Source: Piscinibacter sp. HJYY11 (GTDB lineage: Bacteria > Pseudomonadota > Gammaproteobacteria > Burkholderiales > Burkholderiaceae_C). From it: a DNA stretch of 64,000 nt. The stretch covers positions 2,406,746 through 2,470,745 of the forward strand of contig NZ_JAERQZ010000001.1 in NCBI RefSeq assembly GCF_016735515.1, given 5' to 3'. The notes beneath the pieces are model-generated. The model worked only from the letters and a program-made list of their open reading frames with translations, did no database searches and had not been told where the DNA came from. Every line of letters begins with the position of its first letter. Positions within the stretch are counted from its first letter, which is position 1. A program made the translations under genes and the position numbers. Below are positions 43,446 to 53,227 of this stretch, one piece after another.

Positions 43446-44222
43446 ATGCTGAATTTTCCTAACACTTATTGGGCTGTTGCCGTCGGCGGCGTCCTCGCGG
43501 TCCTCGTTCTGGCCTTGATCGTCGTGGTCCTGCGCGCCCGCAAACCGCGACCGAAGCCGCTGCCGATCGAATGGGCCTTGACCGGCCGACCCGTCTTCAG
43601 CACCGACGAGCGGCGAATCTACCGACTGCTGCGCGAAGCGCTGCCGCACCACATCATCCTGTCGAAGCTGCCGCTGGTGCGCTTCTGCCAGCCCACCGAC
43701 CCGAGCGAAGTGCGCTACTGGTACGAACTGCTGGGCACCACCCACGTAACCTTCGCGGTGTGCAGCGCCAACGGGCGTGTGCTCGCCGCAGTCGACCTCG
43801 ACGTCGAGCGCGGCCATTCGCACCGCGCGCAGCAGATCAAGCAATCCGTCCTGTCGACTTGCCGGGTGCGCTACCTGCGTTGCCCGGTCGACCGCATGCC
43901 TTCGGTGGCCGAACTGCAGCTTCTGGTGCCGCACAGCGGCGCTGCGGCGCGCGCCCCGGAGCCGATGCCGCCGCACACCTTGAACCAAGCGCGCAGCTCG
44001 CTTGCCAGCACGGTGGCCCACCGGCGCGCCGAACGCACGGCCTTGTGGCAAGACTCGTCGCTGTTCCAGGACTCGTTCTTCGCCCCCGACAGCCGCCTCG
44101 ACGCCTTCACCGCCAGCGACCTCATCGGCTTGTCGGACCGCCCGTCATCGCTGAACGGCGGAAACGATGTCGCTGGCGTGGTGGTCGACAGCCCTGCGAC
44201 CGGCACCGACTCACGCCGTTGA
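43446..44222 (+). CDS. Membrane-anchored DUF2726 protein
   Basis: 258 residues. One N-terminal membrane helix (about 8-30; YWAVAVGGVLAVLVLALIVVV) and a basic stretch precede a DUF2726 domain (about 50-165; FSTDERRIYRLLREALPHH, then VLAAVDLDVERGHSHRAQQIKQ). DUF2726 is distantly nuclease-like in fold, but the conserved residues here do not prove activity. The last 90 residues are Ser/Ala-rich and look disordered. It is followed 28 bases later by the SrkA-like kinase gene. Confidence 0.75.
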   Translation: MLNFPNTYWAVAVGGVLAVLVLALIVVVLRARKPRPKPLPIEWALTGRPVFSTDERRIYRLLREALPHHIILSKLPLVRFCQPTDPSEVRYWYELLGTTHVTFAVCSANGRVLAAVDLDVERGHSHRAQQIKQSVLSTCRVRYLRCPVDRMPSVAELQLLVPHSGAAARAPEPMPPHTLNQARSSLASTVAHRRAERTALWQDSSLFQDSFFAPDSRLDAFTASDLIGLSDRPSSLNGGNDVAGVVVDSPATGTDSRR

Positions 44223-44250
44223 ACTCGGGCGAGGCGCTTACGATGCGCCC

Positions 44251-45267
44251 ATGCCCTCCCCCTCGACGATCAGCGATACCCCTTATGCCGGCCTGACGCC
44301 GGAAGCCGTGCTCGACGCCCTCGACACGGTGGGCTTGCGTGGTGATGGTCGCCTGATCCAGCTCAACTCCTACGAGAACCGCGTCTTCCAGGTTTTTCTG
44401 GAAGACGGCCCCGTCGTGGTCGCGAAGTTCTACCGACCCGGCCGCTGGAGCGACGCGCAGATCCTCGAAGAACATGCGTTCGCCGCTGAGCTCGCGGAGG
44501 CTGAGATCCCGGTGGTCGCACCGCGGGTGTTGAACGGCACCACCCTGCCCTCGTTCTCGATCAACGACCAGGCTTATCGGTTCAGCGTGACACCCCGCCA
44601 ATCCGGCCGTGCACCCGAACTGGAGGACCCGGCCACGCTGGAATGGATCGGCCGCTTCATCGGACGCATCCATTCGGTCGGCGCCCGCACGCCGTTTACG
44701 CACCGCCTGACGCTCAGCCTGGACAGCCACGGCACCTCGCCGCGCGACTGGCTGCTCGACTCCGGCCTGATCGCCATCGAGACGCAGCAGGTGTGGAAGC
44801 AGACCGTCGACCAGGTGCTCGACGAGGTGCAGCGCAGCTTCGACGCCGCCGGCGCTTACCGCCCGATCCGCCTGCACGGCGACTGCCACGTCGGCAACGT
44901 GCTGTGGACCGAGGCCGGCCCGCACTTCGTCGACCTCGACGACGCGTTGATGGGCCCGCCGGTACAAGACCTGTGGATGCTGCTCTCGGGCGAACGCCAG
45001 CAGATGCAGCAGCAGCTCACCGCGCTGCTCACCGGCTACGAAGACTTCATGGACTTCGATTGGCGCCAGCTGCGCATGATCGAAGCCCTGCGCGCGCTGC
45101 GCATGATCCATTACAGCGCATGGCTCGCGCGCCGCTGGGCCGACCCGGCCTTCCCGGTCGCCTTCCCGTGGTTCGGCGACCGCAACTACTGGAGCGAGCA
45201 GATCATCCGTCTGCGCGACCAGCTGGACGCGATGCGGGAGCCGCCGCTCGGCGGCTCCGTGTTCTGA
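44251..45267 (+). CDS. srkA: Stress response kinase A-like Ser/Thr kinase (YihE/SrkA)
   Basis: A 338-residue protein with an aminoglycoside-phosphotransferase-like kinase fold. Key residues: K59 in VVVAKFYRP (ATP lysine), the catalytic loop HGDCHVGN at 209-216 with D211 as base, and metal-binding DLDD at 228-231. In E. coli SrkA protects cells from death triggered by stress-induced MazF and reactive oxygen. It converges on htpG with a single base between the stop codons. Confidence 0.88.
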   Translation: MPSPSTISDTPYAGLTPEAVLDALDTVGLRGDGRLIQLNSYENRVFQVFLEDGPVVVAKFYRPGRWSDAQILEEHAFAAELAEAEIPVVAPRVLNGTTLPSFSINDQAYRFSVTPRQSGRAPELEDPATLEWIGRFIGRIHSVGARTPFTHRLTLSLDSHGTSPRDWLLDSGLIAIETQQVWKQTVDQVLDEVQRSFDAAGAYRPIRLHGDCHVGNVLWTEAGPHFVDLDDALMGPPVQDLWMLLSGERQQMQQQLTALLTGYEDFMDFDWRQLRMIEALRALRMIHYSAWLARRWADPAFPVAFPWFGDRNYWSEQIIRLRDQLDAMREPPLGGSVF

Positions 45268-45268
45268 C

Positions 45269-47149
45269 TCAGGCCGTCAGCAAGGCGTTCACACGCCGCA
45301 CATACGCTGCCGGATCTTCCAGATGGCCGCCTTCGGCCAGCACCGCCTGGTCGAAGAGGATGTGCGCCAGCTCGTCGAAATGCGCGCTGCCTTCCAGGCG
45401 CTTCACCAGCGCGTGGTCGGCATTGACCTCCAGGGTCGGCTGCTGCGCCGGCGCGTTCTGGCCCGCCTGCTTCAACATGCGCGCGAGGTGACCGCTGATG
45501 TCGCCCTCTTCCACCACCAGGCAGGCCGGTGAATCGACGAGGCGCGTGGTCACACGCACATCCTTCGCGCGGTCCTTCAACACGTCCTTCAGCCGATCGA
45601 GCACGGGCTTGAACGCGGTCGCCACTTCCTCGGCCTGCTTCTTCTCGGCTTCGTCCTGCAGCTTGCCGAGGTCGATCGCACCCTTGGCCACGCTCTGCAG
45701 GGGCTTGCCCTCGAACTCGTAGACGTGGCTCAGCATCCACTCGTCGACACGGTCGGTGAGCAGCAGCACCTCGATGCCCTTCTTGCGGAAGATCTCGAGC
45801 TGCGGGCTGTTCTTCGCCGCCGCCAGCGTGTCGGCCGTCACGTAGTAGATCGCCTCCTGGCCTTCCTTCATGCGGCCCAGGTAGTCGGCGAGCGACACAC
45901 CTTCGTCCGCGTGCGTGGATGCGAAGCGGAACAGCTTCACCAGCCGCTCCTGGTTCGCGTGGTCCTCACCCACGCCTTCCTTCATCACCGGGCCGAAGTC
46001 CTTCCAGAACTTGGCGTACTTCGTGCGCTCGGCTTCGTCTTCGCTGTTGGCCAGGCCTTCCAGCATCGACAGCACCCGCTTGGTGGAGCCTTCGCGGATG
46101 GCCTTCACGTCGCGGCTTTCCTGCAGCAGCTCGCGGCTGACGTTGAGCGGCAGGTCGGCGCTGTCGATCACGCCCTTCACGAAGCGCAGGTACACCGGCA
46201 TCAGCGCTTCGGCGTCGTCCATGATGAAGACGCGCTTCACATAGAGCTTCACGCCGCCGCGCTTGTCTCGGTTCCACAGGTCGAACGGCGCCTTGGCCGG
46301 GATGTAGAGGAGCTGGGTGTACTCGCTGCGGCCTTCCACGCGGTTGTGCGTGTACGCGAGCGGCGCTTCGGTGTCGTAGCTGATCTGCTTGTAGAACTCT
46401 TCGTACTGCTCGGGCGTGATGTCGCTCTTGCTGCGGGTCCACAGCGCCGCGGCCTTGTTGATCGGCGCCCACTCGTCCTTGACGACCTGCTCGCTCTTTT
46501 CGGCGTCCCACTCCTCCTTCTGCATCAGCACCGGCAGCGAGATGTGGTCGGAGTACTTGCTGATGATCGAGCGCAGCTTCCAGCTGCTGAGGAATTCTTC
46601 TTCGCCCTCGCGCAGGTGCAGGATCACGTCGGTGCCGCGCGTCGGCTTGGTGAAGGTCTCGACCTCGAAGTCGCCGCTGCCCTCGCTGCTCCAGCGCACG
46701 CCTTGGTCGGCTGGCAAACCGGCACGGCGCGACTCGACCGTGATGCGATCCGCCACGATGAAGCCCGAGTAGAAGCCCACGCCGAACTGGCCGATGAGCT
46801 GGGCGTCCTTCTTCTGGTCGCCCTCCAGCTTGGCCATGAACTCGCGCGTGCCGCTCTTGGCGATCGTGCCGAGGTTGGCCACCGCTTCGTCGGCTGAGAG
46901 GCCGATGCCGTTGTCGCGGATGGTGATGATCTTCGCCGCCTTGTCGAAGCTCACGCGCACCTCGAGGTTGGGCGCGTCTTCGTACAAGGCGGAGTTGTTG
47001 AGCGCCTCGAAGCGCAGCTTGTCGCACGCGTCCGATGCGTTGGAGACCAGCTCGCGCAGGAAGATTTCCTTGTTGGAGTAGAGCGAGTGCGTGACGAGGT
47101 GCAGGATCTGCTTGACCTCGGCCTGGAAGGAAAGGGTCTTTTTTTCCAT
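45269..47149 (-). CDS. htpG: Hsp90-type molecular chaperone
   Basis: A 626-residue ATP-dependent chaperone for partly folded proteins. The GHKL ATPase domain shows [14 protein letters not shown] (E/N box), [23 protein letters not shown] (G1 box with ATP lid) and [15 protein letters not shown] (G2 box). The middle domain has the catalytic-loop arginine in [20 protein letters not shown]. The start at ATG 47149 gives the conserved [15 protein letters not shown] sigma-32 promoter lies about 47 bases upstream. Confidence 0.96.
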   Translation of the reverse strand: MEKKTLSFQAEVKQILHLVTHSLYSNKEIFLRELVSNASDACDKLRFEALNNSALYEDAPNLEVRVSFDKAAKIITIRDNGIGLSADEAVANLGTIAKSGTREFMAKLEGDQKKDAQLIGQFGVGFYSGFIVADRITVESRRAGLPADQGVRWSSEGSGDFEVETFTKPTRGTDVILHLREGEEEFLSSWKLRSIISKYSDHISLPVLMQKEEWDAEKSEQVVKDEWAPINKAAALWTRSKSDITPEQYEEFYKQISYDTEAPLAYTHNRVEGRSEYTQLLYIPAKAPFDLWNRDKRGGVKLYVKRVFIMDDAEALMPVYLRFVKGVIDSADLPLNVSRELLQESRDVKAIREGSTKRVLSMLEGLANSEDEAERTKYAKFWKDFGPVMKEGVGEDHANQERLVKLFRFASTHADEGVSLADYLGRMKEGQEAIYYVTADTLAAAKNSPQLEIFRKKGIEVLLLTDRVDEWMLSHVYEFEGKPLQSVAKGAIDLGKLQDEAEKKQAEEVATAFKPVLDRLKDVLKDRAKDVRVTTRLVDSPACLVVEEGDISGHLARMLKQAGQNAPAQQPTLEVNADHALVKRLEGSAHFDELAHILFDQAVLAEGGHLEDPAAYVRRVNALLTA

Positions 47150-47195
47150 GATGTTCAGTGTGACGCTGGGGTTCTGACCGATGGGCCGCGCCAGC

Positions 47196-47223
47196 ACGTA
47201 GGGGCGCGGCGATCGATTTCAAG
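47196..47223 (-). promoter_or_regulatory. Sigma-32 heat-shock promoter of htpG
   Basis: On the minus strand CTTGAAA (47223-47217), twelve bases, then CCCCTACGT (47204-47196) matches the RpoH consensus (CTTGAA, 13-17 bases, CCCCATnT) almost exactly. It predicts an RNA start near 47188 and a leader of about 40 bases. Confidence 0.83.
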
Positions 47224-47352
47224 AGCGGGCCGGCATCATAAAGACAAGCCCCTTTGCTGTGCTTGGACACCCGGCTGCCGTGTCGCAGGGCTCCGCTACG
47301 ATCCGCCGCTCCTTCCAATAAGAGCAGGCCTGCTGCCTGCCACCCTGTCCGC

Positions 47353-48627
47353 ATGACTGCATTGGAAAGCTGGCTCTCAAGCTCACCCGGTTCTGCGGCC
47401 CCGTTGTGGACGCTGGAGGGCCTGCGCGGCGCCGACCCCGTGCTCGGCTTCGCCCTCGTGATGCTCGCCGCCGTGGCGCTGGCCGAGCTGCTCCACCGCA
47501 AGCTGCGCGCCCCGCGCATGCTGGGCCACATGATCACCGGCGCACTCGCGAGCCCCCTCGCGCTGCGCCTGCTCGACCGCACCGACCTCGACCCGTGGAA
47601 GCCGATCATCGACCTCGCCATCGGCGTGCTCGTGTTCGAGCTCGGCAGCCGCATTCGCCCGCGCTGGCTGATCGACAACCCCTGGCTCGCGTTCACCTGC
47701 GTGCTCGAAGGGGTGCTCGCCGGCCTGTGCGTGGCCGCCACCCTCGTCTCGCTCGGCGCCCCTGCGCCTTCGGCCTGGCTCGCCGGCGCGGTGGCGATGT
47801 CGACGTCGCCGGTGATCACCCTCGTGCTCGTGCACGAGGTGCGCTCGCGTGGCCAGGTCACCGAGCGCCTGCTCATCATCACCGCCATCAACACGGCGCT
47901 CGCCATGCTGGCGCTGAAAGCCTGGAACGTGGTGGCCGCCGCCGGCAGCGTGAACATCGGCAATGAGCTGGTGCCGGTGATCACCGACGCCGTGGTGGTG
48001 ATCGGCGGCTCATTCCTGCTCGGCATCTTCGCCGGCTGGCTGCTCGCCAAGCTCAACCAGCCGCTGCGCGACGCTGCCGCCGCACCGGTGCTGCAGATCG
48101 CGCTCGTGATCCTGGCGGCGATGGTGGCGGCGCAATGGAAACTCTCGCCGCTGCTCGCGCTGTTGATCGCCGGCATGGCCGCGCGCTCGAAGATGGGCCA
48201 CATGCTGACGGTGGAGCCCCAGCTCGGCTCGGCCGGCGCGGTGCTCACCGTGCTGCTCTTCATCGCACTCGGCATGCTCTTCACGCTCGACGGCATCTCG
48301 ACGCTGTGGCCCTGGGTCATCGCCATTCTCGCGGCCCGCGTGGTGGGCAAGGGTGTCGCGGTGGCCCTGCTCGCCCGGCTGAGCGCCCTCAGCTGGCGCC
48401 AGGCGGCCGCGCTCACCCTCACCCTGCAGCCGATGAGCAGCCTCGCCGTGCTGCTCGCGGGCAACACCTTCGGCTGGGCCTCGCAATTCCCGGGTGTGGC
48501 CGGCGGCGTGCTGCAGGCCTTGCTCATCGCCACCACGCTGTCGCACCTGGTCGGCCCGGTGCTCACCAAGTGGTCGCTGCAGTCGCTCGCCGACGAGTGC
48601 CCGCAACCCGCAGCCAAGGGAAGCTGA
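47353..48627 (+). CDS. CPA2-type cation:proton antiporter (Kef-like membrane domain)
   Basis: 424 residues with about 12 to 13 membrane helices and no cytoplasmic TrkA domain. Landmarks are LRAPRMLGHMITGALASPLAL, the helix with LLIAGMAARSK, and the late VVGKGVAVALLARLSALSW. It probably exchanges sodium or potassium for protons at the inner membrane, but direction and ion cannot be told. The stop codon (48625-48627) is directly followed by the ATG of the YbdK gene at 48629, so the two are co-transcribed. Confidence 0.86.
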   Translation: MTALESWLSSSPGSAAPLWTLEGLRGADPVLGFALVMLAAVALAELLHRKLRAPRMLGHMITGALASPLALRLLDRTDLDPWKPIIDLAIGVLVFELGSRIRPRWLIDNPWLAFTCVLEGVLAGLCVAATLVSLGAPAPSAWLAGAVAMSTSPVITLVLVHEVRSRGQVTERLLIITAINTALAMLALKAWNVVAAAGSVNIGNELVPVITDAVVVIGGSFLLGIFAGWLLAKLNQPLRDAAAAPVLQIALVILAAMVAAQWKLSPLLALLIAGMAARSKMGHMLTVEPQLGSAGAVLTVLLFIALGMLFTLDGISTLWPWVIAILAARVVGKGVAVALLARLSALSWRQAAALTLTLQPMSSLAVLLAGNTFGWASQFPGVAGGVLQALLIATTLSHLVGPVLTKWSLQSLADECPQPAAKGS

Positions 48628-48628
48628 C

Positions 48629-49741
48629 ATGTCACTGGCCGAATTCACCACCTCCGAAGCGCTGACGCTCGGCGTCGAGCTCGAGCTGCAGCTCGTCAGC
48701 ATGCACGACCACGACCTCTCGCCGCAGGCCGACGACCTGCTGCGCGAGCTCGAGCGCCACACCGGCGCCTGGGACGTGAAGCCCGAGATCACACGCAGCA
48801 TGATCGAGATCGGCACCTCGATCCAGCGCCAGCACGCGCCGCTCGTCGCCGAGCTGACCGACCTGCGCCAGCAGCTCAGCCGCGCCGCGCGCAAGCTCAA
48901 CATCGGCATCGCCGGTGGCGGCACGCATGCCTACCAGCACTGGAGCGAGCAGCAGATCTACCCGACCGACCGCTTCCACTACATCAGCGAGCTCTACGGC
49001 TACCTGGCCAAGCAGTTCACCGTCTTCGGCCAGCATGTGCACGTGGGCTGCGAGAACGGCGACACCGCGCTCTGGCTGCTGCATGCGCTGTCGCGCTACG
49101 TGCCGCACTTCATCGCGCTCTCGGCCTCGTCGCCCTACGTGCAGGGCGTGGACACCGGCTTCGACTCGGCCCGCCTCAACTCCGTCTTCGCCTTCCCGCT
49201 GTCGGGCCGCGCGCCGTTCGTGCGCTCGTGGGACGAGTTCGGCGTCTACTTCGACAAGATGACGAGCACCGGCGTCGTGCAGTCGATGAAGGATTTCTAC
49301 TGGGACATCCGCCCCAAGCCCGAGTTCGGCACCATCGAGCTGCGGGTGTGCGACACGCCCCTCACCGTCGACAAGGCCGCGGCCCTCGCCTGCTACCTGC
49401 AGTGCATCTGCCGCTACCTGCGCGAAGAGAAGCCCTTCGAGCCCGAGGAAGACGACTACCTCGTCTACACCTTCAACCGCTTCCAGGCCTGCCGCTTCGG
49501 CCTCGACGGCGAGATCGTCGACCCGAAGACGAAGACACGTCAGAAGCTGCGCGACGACATCCTGCGCACGCTCGCACGCGTCGACGAGCATGCACTCGAC
49601 CTGCAGGCGCTGAACGCGAGCCAGCTCATCCGCGACACCCTGCACGAGGGCAACGACGCGCAATGGCTGCGCAGCCGTCGCAAGGGCGGCATGCCGCTCT
49701 CGGCCGTGGTGGAAGACGCGACCAAACGCTGGATGAGTTGA
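48629..49741 (+). CDS. YbdK-type carboxylate-amine ligase
   Basis: A 370-residue member of the glutamate-cysteine ligase-like family 2 (YbdK). Conserved parts are TLGVELELQLVS at the N terminus (metal/ATP glutamates), GGGTHAYQHWSEQQIYPTDRF, FGQHVHVGCENGD, and PEFGTIELRVCDTP. Family members show weak gamma-glutamylcysteine synthetase activity in E. coli, but their natural substrate is uncertain. It starts one base after the antiporter stop, and ends six bases from the convergent NADH dehydrogenase. Confidence 0.88.
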   Translation: MSLAEFTTSEALTLGVELELQLVSMHDHDLSPQADDLLRELERHTGAWDVKPEITRSMIEIGTSIQRQHAPLVAELTDLRQQLSRAARKLNIGIAGGGTHAYQHWSEQQIYPTDRFHYISELYGYLAKQFTVFGQHVHVGCENGDTALWLLHALSRYVPHFIALSASSPYVQGVDTGFDSARLNSVFAFPLSGRAPFVRSWDEFGVYFDKMTSTGVVQSMKDFYWDIRPKPEFGTIELRVCDTPLTVDKAAALACYLQCICRYLREEKPFEPEEDDYLVYTFNRFQACRFGLDGEIVDPKTKTRQKLRDDILRTLARVDEHALDLQALNASQLIRDTLHEGNDAQWLRSRRKGGMPLSAVVEDATKRWMS

Positions 49742-49747
49742 AGCCGC

Positions 49748-51058
49748 TCAGTGCAGCTTGATGCGCGGCCGGTAGGTGCGGTCGAGCATCTCCGACAGCG
49801 TGATCATGGCCGTCTTGCGCAGGCCGCCGAGCGCGAGCTGATGCTGCTTGTGCAGCGACCAGTACATCAGCTGCGCAAGCCGCCCCTCGATGAAGAGGCT
49901 GCCGCGCGTGAGGCTGCCCATCAGGCTGCCCACCGAGGAATATTCGGAAAGCGAGACCAGCGAGCCCTGGTCGCGGAAGACGAAGGGCGAGACCGGCTCG
50001 CCCTTCATCAGCCGCGGCAGCGCCTTCACCAGGTACATCGCCTGCTGGTAGGCCGCCTGCGCGCGCGGCGGCACCCAGGTGCCGTCCGGCTGCTGGCAGG
50101 CCGCGCAATCGCCGAAGGCGTAGATGTCCGGGTCCTGCGTGGTCTGCAGGTTGCCGTTGACCATGAGCTGGTTGAGCCGGTTCGTCTCGAGCGGCTGCTC
50201 GCCGCCCAGCGTCTTCAGGAAGTCGGCCGCTTTCACGCCCGCCGCCCACACCGTGAGCGTGGAGCGGATCACCTTGCCACTGGCCATCTTGACCGTGTCG
50301 GCCGTGACCTCCACCACCTTCTCGTTGGTGTGCACCTCGATCGCGAGCTTGCGCAGCTCGCGCACCGCCGATTCGCTCAGCCGCTCGGGCAGCTGCGAGA
50401 GCAGGCGCGGGGCCGCTTCCACCAGCACGATCTGCAGGTCTTTCTCCGGGTGGATGTTGTCGAGGCCGAAGTGGGCCAGGACGCGGGCGGCCGCATGCAG
50501 CTCGGCCGCCAGTTCCACACCGGTGGCCCCGCCTCCGACGATGGTGACCGTGAGGCGCCCCATGCCCGGCACGCGCGGCACGCTCTGTGCGCGGATGCAT
50601 TCGTTGATGAGCCGGTTGTTGAAGCGTTTCGCCGCCTGGGGGCTGTCGAGCTTGATCGTGTACTCGGCCGCGCCCAGCGTGCCGAAGTCGTTGGTCTGGC
50701 TGCCGACCGCGATCACCAGCGTGTCGTAGCCGAGCTCCTGGGCCGGCGTGATCTCCATGCCGGTTTCGTCGTAGCTGGCGGCGAGCTGGATCGTTTTCTT
50801 CGCCCGGTCCACGCCCACCAGGCTGCCCAGGCGGAAGCGGAAGCAATTCCAGCGCGCCTGCGCGAGGAACTCGATCTCTTCGGCGTGCGTGTCGTAGCTG
50901 CCGGCGGCCAGCTGGTGGAGGAGCGGCTTCCACACATGGGTGCGGGCGGCATCGACCAGCGTGATCTCTGCGAGCTTCTTGCGCCCGAGCTTCTTGCCGA
51001 GCTGTGTGGCGAGCGCGAGGCCTCCCGCCCCGCCACCCACGATCACGATCCGATGCAT
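49748..51058 (-). CDS. ndh: Type II NADH dehydrogenase
   Basis: A 436-residue flavoprotein that oxidises NADH and reduces quinone without pumping protons. It has two nucleotide motifs: IVIVGGGAGGLALATQLG (FAD) at the N terminus and VTIVGGGATGVELAAELH (NADH) near residue 180. The FAD-site aspartate lies in DIYAFGDCAACQQ. The C-terminal helical end (GGLRKTAMITLSEMLDRTYRPR) should bind the membrane surface. Monocistronic, converging with the YbdK gene. Confidence 0.92.
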   Translation of the reverse strand: MHRIVIVGGGAGGLALATQLGKKLGRKKLAEITLVDAARTHVWKPLLHQLAAGSYDTHAEEIEFLAQARWNCFRFRLGSLVGVDRAKKTIQLAASYDETGMEITPAQELGYDTLVIAVGSQTNDFGTLGAAEYTIKLDSPQAAKRFNNRLINECIRAQSVPRVPGMGRLTVTIVGGGATGVELAAELHAAARVLAHFGLDNIHPEKDLQIVLVEAAPRLLSQLPERLSESAVRELRKLAIEVHTNEKVVEVTADTVKMASGKVIRSTLTVWAAGVKAADFLKTLGGEQPLETNRLNQLMVNGNLQTTQDPDIYAFGDCAACQQPDGTWVPPRAQAAYQQAMYLVKALPRLMKGEPVSPFVFRDQGSLVSLSEYSSVGSLMGSLTRGSLFIEGRLAQLMYWSLHKQHQLALGGLRKTAMITLSEMLDRTYRPRIKLH

Positions 51059-51173
51059 GCTTGGAACCCTCGTTGGTGTTGTTGGTGGTGCCGCACCTTC
51101 TGAAAACCAGGTGCCCGCGGACAGCGGGCGGCATGATAACGGAAGCGAACGGTCGTTCGTTTTGGCGTAGCAC

Positions 51174-52298
51174 TCAATCCAGCGTCTGGCGGTAGCGCGC
51201 CAGCGCCACCGCCCCGGCCACGAGCATGAAGAGGGCGATCGGCCACAGCTGAGGCAGGATCTGTGCCGCGTCGTTGCCCTTGAGCAGGATGCCGCGCACG
51301 ACGCGCAGGAAGTGCGTGAGCGGCAGGGCCTCGCCGATGGCCTGGGCCCAGCCAGGCATGCCGCGGAACGGGAACATGAAGCCCGTCAGCAGCATCGAGG
51401 GCAGGAAGAAGAAGAACGTCAGCTGCATGGCCTGCAGCTGGCTCTTGGCAATGGTCGAGAAGGTAAAACCTACCGCCAGGTTGGCCGCGATGAAGAGCAC
51501 GAGCACCGCCGAGAGCAGCCCCAGGCTGCCGACCATCGGCACGTCGAACAGCAGCCGCGCCACCACCAGCACCACCGCCACCTGGACGTAGCCGATGAGG
51601 ATGTAGGGCGCGACCTTGCCAAGCATCACCTCCAGCGGCGTGGCGGGCGTGGCGAGCAGGTTCTCCATCGTGCCGCGCTCACGTTCGCGTGTCATCGCGA
51701 GCGAGGTCATCATCACCATCGTCATCGTGAGGATCACGCCGATGAGACCGGGCACCACGTTGTAGGCGGTCACGCCCTCGGGGTTGTAGCGGCGCTGCAC
51801 GCGCAGGTCGAAGGGCAGCTCGGTGGGGCGCAGCGCGGCGAAGGGGCCGGTGAGGTCGCGTGCCAGGCTTCGCTGGGCGACCTGCGTGAGCGCCGCGATG
51901 GCGCCGCCGGTGGCCGAAGGATCGGTGGCATCGGCGGCCAGCAGGAGCGGCGGCCGCTCGCCGCGCAGCAGGCGGCGCGAGAAGTCGGACGGGATCACGA
52001 GCGAGAACTGCACCGCGCCCTGGGCCAGCAGCTCGTCGGCCTGCTGCACCGTGGCCGGTCGCTCGGACACGCGGAAGTAGCGCGAGTTCTCGAGGCCCGC
52101 CACGAAGCTGCGCGTGTGCTCGCTCTGGTCCATCACCACCACGGCGAGCGGCAGGTGCTTGGGGTCGCTGTTGATCGCGAAGCCGAAGAGGATCAGCTGC
52201 ACGATGGGCACGGCGACCATCATCCCGAAGGTGAGCCGGTCCCGGCGCACCTGGCGCAGCTCCTTCAGCAGGATGGCCAGCAGGCGCGCCCAGCTCAT
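51174..52298 (-). CDS. ABC-2 type exporter permease (YbhS/YbhR-like)
   Basis: 374 residues. An N-terminal helix (LTFGMMVAVPIVQLILFGFAI) is followed by a large periplasmic loop (about 50-180) and five C-terminal helices, the ABC-2 layout. The motif ERERGTMENLLATPATPLEVMLGK is the family's coupling region. The start at 52298 overlaps the ATPase stop by four bases. YbhF-type systems usually have two permeases, but only one is present here, so it may act as a homodimer. Confidence 0.9.
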   Translation of the reverse strand: MSWARLLAILLKELRQVRRDRLTFGMMVAVPIVQLILFGFAINSDPKHLPLAVVVMDQSEHTRSFVAGLENSRYFRVSERPATVQQADELLAQGAVQFSLVIPSDFSRRLLRGERPPLLLAADATDPSATGGAIAALTQVAQRSLARDLTGPFAALRPTELPFDLRVQRRYNPEGVTAYNVVPGLIGVILTMTMVMMTSLAMTRERERGTMENLLATPATPLEVMLGKVAPYILIGYVQVAVVLVVARLLFDVPMVGSLGLLSAVLVLFIAANLAVGFTFSTIAKSQLQAMQLTFFFFLPSMLLTGFMFPFRGMPGWAQAIGEALPLTHFLRVVRGILLKGNDAAQILPQLWPIALFMLVAGAVALARYRQTLD

Positions 52299-53227
52299 GA
52301 TGGCGGGGCAGCGAAGTTGTCTTGCGCCTGCTGCATCAGCGCGATGAACACGTCCTCGAGGCTGGGTTCGATGGGCGTGATGCGCAGGCCCTCGCCGAGC
52401 GTGGCGGTGGCGGCTTTCAGCGCTTCTTCGCTGTCGGCGCTCACATGCAGCGTCGCGCCGAAAGGAGCCACCGTGCGGATGCCAGCCGCCGCCCGAAGTC
52501 GATGCCCCACGTCGACCACCCGCTCCCCGCTGATCGCCCAGGTGACGAGGCCGGCACCGGCGATCACCTCGGCCACCGTGCCGCGCGTGAGCAGTCGGCC
52601 GTAGGAGATGTAGGCGAGCTCGTGGCAACGCTCGGCCTCGTCCATGTAGTGCGTGGAGACGAGCACCGTCAGGCCATCGGCGGCCAGGTCGTGGATCTGG
52701 TCCCAGAAATCACGGCGCGCCGCAGGGTCGACACCGGCCGTCGGCTCGTCGAGCAGCAGCAGCTGGGGCGCATGGATCAGGCACGCGGCGAGGGCGAGGC
52801 GCTGTTTCCATCCCCCCGAGAGCGAGCCGGCGAGCTGCTGCGCGCGTGTCGTGAGGCCCAGGCGCTCCAGCGTCTCGGCAACCTGGCGCTTGCGGTCGGC
52901 CACGCCGTAGACACGTGCGATGAAGTCGAGGTTCTCCTCGATGCTCAGGTCTTCGTAGAGGCCGAAGCGCTGCGTCATGTAGCCGACCTCGCGCTTGATC
53001 TTCAAGGCCTCGGTGCGGATGTCATGGCCGAGGCAGGTGCCCTCGCCTTCGTCGGGCGTGAGCAAGCCGCACAGCATGCGGATCGTCGTCGTCTTGCCGC
53101 TGCCGTTGGGGCCGAGGAAACCGTAGATGCGGCCGCGTGGCACGCGCATGTCGAACTGGTTGACGACGACCCGGTCGCCGAAGCGCTTGGTCAGGCCACG
53201 CACGTCGATGACCGGTGGAGCGTTCAC
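52295..53227 (-). CDS. ABC-2 exporter ATP-binding protein (YbhF-like, single ATPase domain)
   Basis: 310 residues. Walker A is GPNGSGKTTTIRML, the signature LSGGWKQRLALAACL, and Walker B LLLLDEPTAGVDPAARRDF, with a DrrA-like C-terminal domain. In E. coli YbhF two such ATPase units are fused in one chain; here there is one. It overlaps both the adaptor gene upstream (53224-53227) and the permease downstream by four bases, so all three subunits are translated together. Confidence 0.92.
   Translation of the reverse strand: MNAPPVIDVRGLTKRFGDRVVVNQFDMRVPRGRIYGFLGPNGSGKTTTIRMLCGLLTPDEGEGTCLGHDIRTEALKIKREVGYMTQRFGLYEDLSIEENLDFIARVYGVADRKRQVAETLERLGLTTRAQQLAGSLSGGWKQRLALAACLIHAPQLLLLDEPTAGVDPAARRDFWDQIHDLAADGLTVLVSTHYMDEAERCHELAYISYGRLLTRGTVAEVIAGAGLVTWAISGERVVDVGHRLRAAAGIRTVAPFGATLHVSADSEEALKAATATLGEGLRITPIEPSLEDVFIALMQQAQDNFAAPPS

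Noticed and set aside
45966..48635. An 889-codon minus-strand frame spanning the antiporter and part of htpG
   Set aside because: Out of frame with htpG and antisense to the antiporter; the htpG promoter at 47196-47223 lies in the middle of it.
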